From positions 372,001 to 436,000 of the forward strand of contig JAFYQI010000008.1 of the NCBI GenBank assembly GCA_017547175.1: a stretch of DNA of 64,000 nucleotides, in the 5' to 3' direction. Positions 35,145 through 41,874 of the stretch are shown piece after piece; the first letter of the stretch is position 1, and the number at the start of each line of letters is the position of its first letter. The notes beneath the pieces were generated by a model. That model saw nothing but the letters and a program-made list of their open reading frames with translations. It was not told the origin of the DNA and did not search any database. The position numbers were made by a program, and so were the translations under genes. This DNA comes from Alistipes sp. (lineage in GTDB: Bacteria > Bacteroidota > Bacteroidia > Bacteroidales > Rikenellaceae).

Positions 35145-36176
35145 ATGAATAACTTACCGATTTTAGCCATTACGATGGGCGACCCTGCCGGTGTGGGTCC
35201 CGAGATTATCGCCATGTCACTCGCCCAAGAGTATCCCTACACGATCTGCCGTCCGGTAGTGGTAGGTGATGCCGCTATGATGGAGCAGGGTGTCGCTTCG
35301 GCCAAGGTGGATTTGAAGGTGCGCGCCATCGACAGCGTGGCCGAGGCACAGTATGAGCGCGGCGTGATCGACGTGTTGGATCTGAAGCTCATCGACCGCG
35401 ACCAGTTTGCCTACGGCGAGGTGTCGGCCCAATGTGGCCATGCCGCCTTCGAGGCAGTACGCACGGCCATTGAACTGGCCATGAAGGGCGAGGTGGACGG
35501 TACGGTGACCGCTCCGCTGAACAAGGAGGCGTTGCACGTTGCCGGCCACAACTTTGCCGGCCACACGGAGATCTACGCCCACTACACCGACACGAAGAAG
35601 TACGCCATGCTGTTGGCAGACGATAAGATGCGTGTGATCCATGTATCGACCCACGTTTCGCTGCGCGAGGCGTGCGACCGTGCCAAGAAGGAGCGCGTGA
35701 TCGCCGTGACGGAGCTGATTCGAGAAGCCTGCCTGAGCTTCGGTATCGAGAACCCGAAGATCGGTATCGCCGGTCTGAATCCGCATGCCGGCGAGGGCGG
35801 TCTGTTTGGCGACGAGGAGATTCGCGAGATCATTCCCGCCATCGAGGAGATGAAAGCCAAGGGTTGGAACGTGGATGGTCCTGTGCCACCCGATTCGCTC
35901 TTCTCGCGTGCCCGTTCGGGCCAATTCGATGGTTGCGTAGCCATGTACCACGACCAGGGCCACATCGCCTTCAAGGTGGGTGGTTTTGAGTGGGATCGTG
36001 AGACACAGCGCATGGTGGCCGTGAAGGGTGTGAACATCACGCTTGGTCTGCCGATCATCCGCGTTTCGGTGGACCACGGTACCGCCTTCGACGTAGCAGG
36101 TAAGGGCATCGCCAACCCCGACGCCATGCTCATGTCGATCGAATATGCTGCCTTGATGGCCAAAAACCGCAAGTAA
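35145..36176 (+). CDS. pdxA2: PdxA2-type 4-phospho-D-threonate/erythronate dehydrogenase
   Basis: 343 residues, PdxA superfamily: TMGDPAGVGPE at 10-20, PLNKEAL near 124 and the metal-binding His residues in FAGHTE (H140), STHVSL (H170), LNPHAGEGG and MYHDQGH. True PdxA works in vitamin B6 synthesis; the PdxA2 subgroup oxidises 4-phospho-D-threonate or 4-phospho-D-erythronate, which then loses CO2 to give DHAP. The neighbouring DUF1537 kinase is the diagnostic partner of that subgroup, so I favour the catabolic role. Starts 4 bases after the dehydrogenase gene. Confidence 0.87.
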   Translation: MNNLPILAITMGDPAGVGPEIIAMSLAQEYPYTICRPVVVGDAAMMEQGVASAKVDLKVRAIDSVAEAQYERGVIDVLDLKLIDRDQFAYGEVSAQCGHAAFEAVRTAIELAMKGEVDGTVTAPLNKEALHVAGHNFAGHTEIYAHYTDTKKYAMLLADDKMRVIHVSTHVSLREACDRAKKERVIAVTELIREACLSFGIENPKIGIAGLNPHAGEGGLFGDEEIREIIPAIEEMKAKGWNVDGPVPPDSLFSRARSGQFDGCVAMYHDQGHIAFKVGGFEWDRETQRMVAVKGVNITLGLPIIRVSVDHGTAFDVAGKGIANPDAMLMSIEYAALMAKNRK

Positions 36177-36188
36177 TCGAACGCAACA

Positions 36189-37331
36189 ATGCGTACTTAT
36201 GTGATTGCCGATGACCTAACGGGGGCCGCTGAGATTGCCGGAGTGGCCCACCGTTTGGGGGCTCGTGTTCGTTTAACGACCACGGTCGACGGGGTACATG
36301 AGGAGGATGAAGTGGTGGTTTTGGCGACTGACACCCGCTCGATGAGTCGCGAGGAGGCCCTCAAAATCACGAGTAAGGTCGTAGAAACACTCCAAACCAT
36401 GGAGGGGTATCACCGCATTGATCGGCTTTTCAAAAAGACTGACTCCGTGCTACGCGGCCATGTTACGGCCGAATTAGAGCTGCTCCTCAACACCACACAC
36501 CGCGCAGCGCTGCTACTCCCTGCAAACCCCTCAAAAGGGCGTTTAATTCGTCGGCGCATCTACTCCATAGGAGGTACACCGCTGAGCCGTACACTCTTTC
36601 GTCATGATCCCGAATTCCCGGCCATTACGTCGGATGTAGTTCGATTATTGGGCGGATACATACCTTATATTACATCGCGCACGCGACGTACGCGACTGCC
36701 CGACGCTATCAGTATCGGCGAGGTCGGATCGATGGAGGATCTGCAAGCCCTGGTTACTCGCTTCGATGCTCCGGATGTGATTTTTGCAGGAGGTGCCGAC
36801 CTCTTTCAGACCCTCATGGAGCACCAAGGGAAAGCTCTGATAGAGCGGCCATCTTTTACCGGTATTGCTCAACATCGCGCTCTGATCGTTTTGGGGAGTA
36901 CGGCTCGACACAACTTGATGGAAGAGCCCTTCTTCCAACGAAACCGAGTAGCACAGAGTCCGATGCCTGACGATGTCTTCGACGGAGGTTCAACAACAGC
37001 ATGGATCGAACAGAGCAAAGTGCTATTCAGCCAAGCCGATTCGCTGCTATTGCGCATCCCGCAAGCAATCACTCACGAAGAGGGCAAAGCATTGCAACTA
37101 CGCAGACAGATGGCCGAAACGGTCGTTTCACTAATACGTGAACTACACCCGGAAGAGGTTATCATCGAGGGTGGCGCTACCGCCTTTACAATCCTTCGAG
37201 GTCTTGCATGGAGTGATCTCAAAATTACCGACGAGATTGCTCCGGGGGTTGTTCGTTTACGTCATGCAGCAAGCAACATCTGCTTCACCTTCAAGCCGGG
37301 CAGTTACCCGTGGGGAGCCTGCTTCCGTTAA
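36189..37331 (+). CDS. Four-carbon acid sugar kinase (DUF1537 family)
   Basis: 380 residues. The N-terminal substrate domain starts with YVIADDLTGAAEIAG (4-18) and contains KKTDSVLRGH (82-91); the C-terminal nucleotide domain ends with the EGGATAFTIL segment near 324-333 and PGVVRLRH. The family (DtnK, DenK, LtnK, OtnK) phosphorylates threonates and erythronates at O4. With PdxA2 next door, the predicted product pair is 4-phospho-D-threonate and then DHAP. Last gene of the series and closed by a strong terminator. Slightly shorter than the usual 410-430 residues. Confidence 0.9.
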   Translation: MRTYVIADDLTGAAEIAGVAHRLGARVRLTTTVDGVHEEDEVVVLATDTRSMSREEALKITSKVVETLQTMEGYHRIDRLFKKTDSVLRGHVTAELELLLNTTHRAALLLPANPSKGRLIRRRIYSIGGTPLSRTLFRHDPEFPAITSDVVRLLGGYIPYITSRTRRTRLPDAISIGEVGSMEDLQALVTRFDAPDVIFAGGADLFQTLMEHQGKALIERPSFTGIAQHRALIVLGSTARHNLMEEPFFQRNRVAQSPMPDDVFDGGSTTAWIEQSKVLFSQADSLLLRIPQAITHEEGKALQLRRQMAETVVSLIRELHPEEVIIEGGATAFTILRGLAWSDLKITDEIAPGVVRLRHAASNICFTFKPGSYPWGACFR

Positions 37332-37357
37332 AAAAAGAGCCTTGCGGCTCTTTTTTT
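37331..37357. terminator. Bidirectional terminator between kinase and SLOG genes
   Basis: GAGCC and GGCTC around a TTGC loop, extended by runs of A and T on each side. It overlaps the stop codons of both convergent genes. Confidence 0.88.
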
Positions 37358-37853
37358 ATGTAAATAGGGTGAGATCCGGGAGCATCTTTGGCGAGAGATT
37401 ATGCAAGGCCAAACCCTGTTTCATCGCTCGCAAGAAGGTATATTGCGTACCACCACGCGAGCCGTCATACCAGGCCACAAGTGTAGCGGCATGATCAACC
37501 AGATAGTTGTTGCGCTGCTGGTAGCAGCCTCGATGGTAGGTTGAAGCAAGCAAAATCACCTCGTCGGCCTCAGTCATAATATGACGAAACCGTGCTCGGT
37601 CCTCCGAAGAAAAGGATTGGCTCTGCGAAGCGTGAGGGATAACTGCCACCAACCGCACACCACGATGCACACGTCGAAGACGTAATACAGCCTCGGCTGC
37701 AGCCAAATCAAATCCTTGTGCCATACCACTTAAAAAACAGACAGCACCCCCCTCCGCGAGTTGTTCGAGGAGATGATAAAGTTGTTCGTCAGCCTCGCCG
37801 CAATAAGAACGATGGCCGGTGAATGCTACAGTATGAATGCGATCAAATGGCAT
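37356..37853 (-). CDS. SLOG-domain protein (YpsA/DUF1273-like)
   Basis: 165 residues, one Rossmann-like SLOG domain: FTGHRSY at 11-17, SGMAQGFDLAAAEAV at about 42-56 and DHAATLVAWYDGSRGGT near 125-141, the residues that line the nucleotide-binding pocket in this superfamily. Members bind nucleotides or nucleotide-derived signals; YpsA of Bacillus affects cell division. The function here is unknown. Single gene; the minus-strand TATTTTTG at 37871-37864 may be its -7 element, only about 10 bases before the ATG. Confidence 0.8.
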   Translation of the reverse strand: MPFDRIHTVAFTGHRSYCGEADEQLYHLLEQLAEGGAVCFLSGMAQGFDLAAAEAVLRLRRVHRGVRLVAVIPHASQSQSFSSEDRARFRHIMTEADEVILLASTYHRGCYQQRNNYLVDHAATLVAWYDGSRGGTQYTFLRAMKQGLALHNLSPKMLPDLTLFT

Positions 37854-37903
37854 AATTCAAGGACAAAAATAACAATTTTGGCGCGTAGTTTGCTCATTGA
37901 AGT

Positions 37904-38155
37904 ATGCACACATTAAAAAAAATTGTTATGAAACACACGGGTATTTGTGTAACCTCGCTCGTCGGGGGAATGATTATCGGCTCGGCACTGGCCATGCTCC
38001 TTACCCCTCAATCGGGGCCTGAATTACGCCATAAGTTAAAAGATATGGCCGAAGAGGGTATCGACAAAGCCAAAAATCAGGCCGATAAGATGCAACAGAT
38101 GATCAAGGAGCAGATCGAACAGGCTCGCTGCAAATGCGAAAGCCACGAAGCCTAA
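37904..38155 (+). CDS. YtxH-domain small membrane protein
   Basis: 83 residues (75 if the second ATG at 37928 is used). One N-terminal hydrophobic, glycine-zipper helix (SLVGGMIIGSALAMLLTP) is followed by SGPELRHKLKD and an amphipathic, charged helix up to the C-terminus, the YtxH layout. YtxH proteins are stress-related and poorly understood. The gene is 12 bases before a second small membrane-protein gene, with which it probably forms an operon. Confidence 0.8.
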   Translation: MHTLKKIVMKHTGICVTSLVGGMIIGSALAMLLTPQSGPELRHKLKDMAEEGIDKAKNQADKMQQMIKEQIEQARCKCESHEA

Positions 38156-38167
38156 CACCTCTTCTCG

Positions 38168-38500
38168 ATGGAACGCGCTTCAAATACCGGAGGCAGATTA
38201 ATTACGGCCATCTTGATCTTTACCGTGAGCCTCTTCTGTACGCTGCTCACCGGTGTAGCAGCGCTAATCCTATGGCTCGCAGCCCGCATCGGATCGTTGG
38301 TAACAGCTGCTGTTGTGGTCTGTCTTTTCTTTGCCGTGCTGGCCATTGTGAGCTATCTGCTTTCAATCCGCGATGCAATTGCCCGCTTTCGCAATGAGCT
38401 CGACACGGTCTATGAGGTGGCCAACCGCATCCGACGGGGATACCGATGGATCCAACAACAATTTGGATGGCTGATCGGGCAGAATAGTGATTCGGAATGA
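38168..38500 (+). CDS. Small inner-membrane protein with two helices
   Basis: 110 residues with two hydrophobic helices (about 12-40 and 43-66) separated by a short turn, then a soluble basic C-terminal helix (RFRNELDTVYEVANRIRRGYRW). It resembles the phage-holin-like/DUF1469-type membrane proteins that are often found beside YtxH genes. Function unknown; pairing with the YtxH gene suggests an envelope-stress role. No sign of phage genes nearby. Confidence 0.7.
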   Translation: MERASNTGGRLITAILIFTVSLFCTLLTGVAALILWLAARIGSLVTAAVVVCLFFAVLAIVSYLLSIRDAIARFRNELDTVYEVANRIRRGYRWIQQQFGWLIGQNSDSE

Positions 38501-38543
38501 CTACCGATGCAATAAGAGGGGCCTTGTTGCTATCGCATGAAAC

Positions 38544-38581
38544 AAAGAAGAGGAGAGAGACTAAGCTCTTTCCTCTTCTTT
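38544..38581. terminator. Bidirectional terminator between membrane-protein and rubrerythrin genes
   Basis: Sixteen-nt arms (38544-38559 and 38566-38581) with one mismatch and a 6-nt loop. Purine-rich left arm, pyrimidine-rich right arm. Confidence 0.75.
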
Positions 38582-38605
38582 CTTGTATTGAAAGGTTGTA
38601 TCGGC

Positions 38606-39154
38606 CTACTTGAAGTAGCGGTTGTAGAGACCCTCAAAGCCCTTACCGTGGCGAGCCTCGTCCTTAGCCATCTCATGCACCGTGTCGTGTACAGCATCCA
38701 GGTTCTGCTCCTTGGCAATCTTAGCCAGGTGCATCTTACCCTCGCACGCACCACACTCGGCATTCATACGCTTGTATAGGTTGGTCTTCGTATCCCAAAC
38801 TACCTCACCGATCAACTCGGCAAACTTAGCAGCGTGCTCAGCCTCCTCCCAAGCGTAGCGCTTGAAAGCCTCGGCGATCTCGGGATAACCCTCACGGTCG
38901 GCCTGACGGCTCATAGCCAGGTACATACCCACCTCGGTGCACTCACCCATGAAGTGATCCTGCAAACCCTGCCACAACTCGGCATCCGAACCCTTGCCAT
39001 CACCCAACTTGTGCTCCGTAACGAAATCCAATGCGCCATCCTCAACTACCTCGACGAACTTATCTGCGCCAACCTTGCACAACGGGCACTGCTCGGGAGC
39101 CTCGTTACCCTCATGAATGTAACCACATACGGTACAACGGAATTTCTTTACCAT
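38606..39154 (-). CDS. Reverse rubrerythrin (N-terminal rubredoxin, C-terminal diiron domain)
   Basis: 182 residues. The rubredoxin-type iron site (Cys7, Cys10, Cys23, Cys26 in CTVCG and CPLCK) is at the N-terminus, the reverse of classical rubrerythrin, followed by a ferritin-like four-helix domain with the diiron ligands in [20 protein letters not shown] and [10 protein letters not shown]. These cytoplasmic enzymes reduce hydrogen peroxide and oxygen in anaerobes. Monocistronic with its own promoter. All metal ligands appear present. Confidence 0.93.
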   Translation of the reverse strand: MVKKFRCTVCGYIHEGNEAPEQCPLCKVGADKFVEVVEDGALDFVTEHKLGDGKGSDAELWQGLQDHFMGECTEVGMYLAMSRQADREGYPEIAEAFKRYAWEEAEHAAKFAELIGEVVWDTKTNLYKRMNAECGACEGKMHLAKIAKEQNLDAVHDTVHEMAKDEARHGKGFEGLYNRYFK

Positions 39155-39206
39155 AATTTTGAATGTTTTAAAGTTTTGTTCAATGTGTGTTTTCTGTTTC
39201 CGAAAG

Positions 39207-39236
39207 CAAAGATAGTGTATTTGGTTGCATTTCCAA
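39207..39236 (-). promoter_or_regulatory. Rubrerythrin promoter
   Basis: TATCTTTG (39214-39207, minus strand) with TTG (39236-39234) 19 nt upstream. Start near 39200, leader about 45 bases. Confidence 0.6.
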
Positions 39237-39279
39237 CAAAATTAGCGATTATCTTTTTTGATAGGACTATCAGCCAAGC

Positions 39280-40176
39280 TTATCGCAAAGCCTCCTCTAC
39301 CTCACGCGGATCGGTCGAATCTTTCACCAGTACCCGTTTCTCGCGGTCGAGCAAATAGATGGACGGAATGGCCCTCAAATCGTATAATTGGTCGCTTTGA
39401 ATGCTTCCATTAAGATCATGGCCCTCGATCCAACCATGAGGCAGCTCCTCCGATTTACGGGCTGAGGGCTCTTCGTCGAGATTGATGACCAACATGGTTA
39501 AACGTCCTTCGCTGATGCGCTCGACAATAAGAGCCGAGTGCAATAACAACTCCTTCAACATCCGACACATGGAGCAATCGGGATTCGAGAAGAAAATCAA
39601 CGTATAATCCGACTGCAGTTCATAGAGCGACCTATTTTCTCCTGTACGCGTAAGAAAACGGAAATCGTTGGCCGGCTCTCCCAATCGGTTTTGGCGTGCC
39701 ACCTGCAAATCATGTGTAGTAACCAATCGGTCGTACTCATCATAATAGGGAGCTTGCAATTGCGCCTCAAGCACCGGAATATAGAGCTCCGAGGAGCGTA
39801 ATGCAGCATTGGGATCATGCAGGACACGTGCAGCCAACATCGAAAAATAGTCGAGTGCCAAGCGAGACGTGGCAGCGCGTTTCATCAGACTATCCATCGG
39901 AGCACGATCGCGTGGGGCTGTGGATAGCAGGGCGACATACTGGGAGAAGTGTCGCTCCATCTCAGCAGTATCGGCTCGTTGCAGCGCCACCGTATCTGCA
40001 AAATTAAAATTATCCCAATAATGGTAGCGCAAAAAGTCGATCTGCGCCGCACGATCCAACATAGCGGAAGGCTGCGGTATCGAAAATTGATGCGCGGCAG
40101 ATTCAGTACGCGGCGTATAGCAGGCTGTCAACAACAGCAACCCCGCAAAGATAAGATAATGAAACACCCCCTTCAT
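39280..40176 (-). CDS. Thioredoxin-like lipoprotein with N-terminal DUF5106-like region
   Basis: 298 residues from the ATG at 40176, which yields a lipoprotein signal with Cys19 (LLLLTACY); the longer frame to 40287 lacks a signal. The first 150 residues are helical and resemble DUF5106 (QIDFLRYHYWDNFNFADT), and the C-terminal part is a thioredoxin fold with the redox motif NPDCSMCRML and the cis-Pro region AIPSIYLLD. Likely anchored in an envelope membrane and involved in thiol redox chemistry of exported proteins. The promoter -7 element TATCTTTG ends 6 bases before the ATG. Confidence 0.83.
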   Translation of the reverse strand: MKGVFHYLIFAGLLLLTACYTPRTESAAHQFSIPQPSAMLDRAAQIDFLRYHYWDNFNFADTVALQRADTAEMERHFSQYVALLSTAPRDRAPMDSLMKRAATSRLALDYFSMLAARVLHDPNAALRSSELYIPVLEAQLQAPYYDEYDRLVTTHDLQVARQNRLGEPANDFRFLTRTGENRSLYELQSDYTLIFFSNPDCSMCRMLKELLLHSALIVERISEGRLTMLVINLDEEPSARKSEELPHGWIEGHDLNGSIQSDQLYDLRAIPSIYLLDREKRVLVKDSTDPREVEEALR

Positions 40177-40182
40177 AGTTGA

Positions 40183-40190
40183 CAAAGATA
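40183..40190 (-). promoter_or_regulatory. -7 element for the thioredoxin-like lipoprotein gene
   Basis: TATCTTTG on the minus strand, 6 bases before the ATG at 40176; implies a leaderless transcript. No clear -33 element. Confidence 0.5.
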
Positions 40191-40303
40191 ACACAAATTT
40201 CCGAAAAAAAAGTTTGCTGAATCTCCGATTACCCCTATCAAACGGCTCTTGCACGGTTGTTGCTTCTGACTTTGGCGAGAAAACCAATCAATACATAGTA
40301 AGT

Positions 40304-41773
40304 ATGGATACTAAAAAATCGACCTCGAATTCGGGGTTCAAATTAAGCGTAATTACGTTGGCGATCATGAATGTGACAGCCGTGGTGAGTCTGCGCGGTC
40401 TGGCCACCGAAGCAGAATACGGGCTCTCGTCAGCATTCTATTATCTCTTTGCAGCCATCGTATTTTTAATTCCTACGGCAATGGTCGCAGCCGAATTGGC
40501 CGCTATGTTTTCTGATAAGCAGGGTGGTGTTTTTCGATGGGTAGGAGAGGCTTTCGGCGCACGTGCCGGTTTCGTTGCAATCTTCATGCAGTGGATCCAA
40601 TCGACAATTTGGTATCCGACGGTACTTACCTTTGGTGCCGTCTCGATTGCCTTCATCGGAATGGACCAGCAACACGACATGGCCTTGGCCTCGAATAAAC
40701 TCTTCACCCTGATCATCGTGTTGACCATCTATTGGATTGCCACTTTTGTCGCACTCAAAGGGTTATCATGGGTCGGCAAAATCTCAAAATGGGGCGGTAT
40801 GATCGGTACAATTATTCCGGCCGGTTTGCTCATTATTCTCGGTATCATCTACCTCGCTACAGGTGGTAAGAATCAAATGGACATGTCGCAAAGTTTCTTC
40901 CCTGACCTAAAGCACTTTGACAACTTGGTGCTGGCAAGCAGTATCTTCCTCTTTTATGCCGGTATGGAGATGATGGGAATCCATGTTATGGATGTAAAGA
41001 ATCCCACTCGCAACTACCCCAAAGCCATCATCATCGGAGCCTTGATGACGGTTTCGATCTTCGTATTGGGTACCTTCGCACTCGGCTTTATCATCCCGAC
41101 CAACGAGATCAACCTTACCCAATCGCTCTTGATCGGTTTTGACCGCTATTTCGAATATCTACACATCTCATGGGCAGCACCTATTATCGCCTTTTGTTTG
41201 ATGTTGGGCGTATTGGCCGGGGTACTGACCTGGGTGGCCGGTCCTTCGCGTGGTATCTTTGATGTGGGTAAAGCGGGCTATCTTCCCCCCTTCTTTCAAC
41301 GTACCAACAAGGCGGGGGTACAACGCAACATCCTGCTCGTGCAAGGCTGCATTGTCACGCTGTTGGCGCTGCTGTTTGTCGTAATGCCCTCGGTGCAGTC
41401 GTTCTACCAAATTCTTTCACAGCTCACCGTACTACTCTACCTCATTATGTATATGCTGATGTTTACGGCAGCCATCACCCTGCGCTATAAACTGAAAGAT
41501 ACGCCACGCCCCTTCCGCCTCGGCAAGGGAAACGGACTGATGTGGTTACTGGCCATCGTGGGCTTTGCCGGCGCTTTATTAGCCTTCGTGTTGAGTTTTG
41601 TACCACCTTCGCAAATCGCCACCGGATCGAAAACGGTATGGTACGCAGTACTCGTTATTGGCTGTATTGTCGTGGTAGCAGCACCTTTTGTCATCTACGC
41701 CATGCGCAAGCCCTCGTGGCGTGACCCGAAGGCTGCCGCCGATTTTGCACCGTTCCACTGGGAGAAGCAATAA
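40304..41773 (+). CDS. GadC-like amino acid antiporter (APC superfamily)
   Basis: 489 residues from the ATG at 40304; the frame is open 30 codons upstream but that stretch overlaps the divergent gene's control region. About 12 membrane helices. Segments shared with E. coli GadC include the AAELAAMFSDKQGGVFRWVG stretch, KNPTRNYPKA, IIPTNEINLTQS and WVAGPSRGIFDVGK. GadC exchanges extracellular glutamate for GABA in acid resistance; a related exchange is probable here. No glutamate decarboxylase gene is in the window, so the exchanged pair is open. Confidence 0.88.
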   Translation: MDTKKSTSNSGFKLSVITLAIMNVTAVVSLRGLATEAEYGLSSAFYYLFAAIVFLIPTAMVAAELAAMFSDKQGGVFRWVGEAFGARAGFVAIFMQWIQSTIWYPTVLTFGAVSIAFIGMDQQHDMALASNKLFTLIIVLTIYWIATFVALKGLSWVGKISKWGGMIGTIIPAGLLIILGIIYLATGGKNQMDMSQSFFPDLKHFDNLVLASSIFLFYAGMEMMGIHVMDVKNPTRNYPKAIIIGALMTVSIFVLGTFALGFIIPTNEINLTQSLLIGFDRYFEYLHISWAAPIIAFCLMLGVLAGVLTWVAGPSRGIFDVGKAGYLPPFFQRTNKAGVQRNILLVQGCIVTLLALLFVVMPSVQSFYQILSQLTVLLYLIMYMLMFTAAITLRYKLKDTPRPFRLGKGNGLMWLLAIVGFAGALLAFVLSFVPPSQIATGSKTVWYAVLVIGCIVVVAAPFVIYAMRKPSWRDPKAAADFAPFHWEKQ

Positions 41774-41803
41774 CTGATTCATACCCCATAATACAAAAAA
41801 AGG

Positions 41804-41842
41804 GAAGGGGGCTGCCGGATGATGGGATCGGCAACCCCCTTC
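41804..41842. terminator. Terminator between the antiporter and SusD genes
   Basis: GAAGGGGG/CCCCCTTC (8 pairs) plus an inner TGCCG/CGGCA (5 pairs) after one mismatch; loop 11 nt. It serves the convergent genes on either side. Confidence 0.8.
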
Positions 41843-41874
41843 TTCAATTGAAGTGGGACTTCAATCTGTTTTGC

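Noticed and set aside
35145..36176. PdxA as a vitamin B6 biosynthesis enzyme
   Set aside because: The adjacent DUF1537 kinase is the known companion of the catabolic PdxA2 subgroup; no other pdx gene is nearby.
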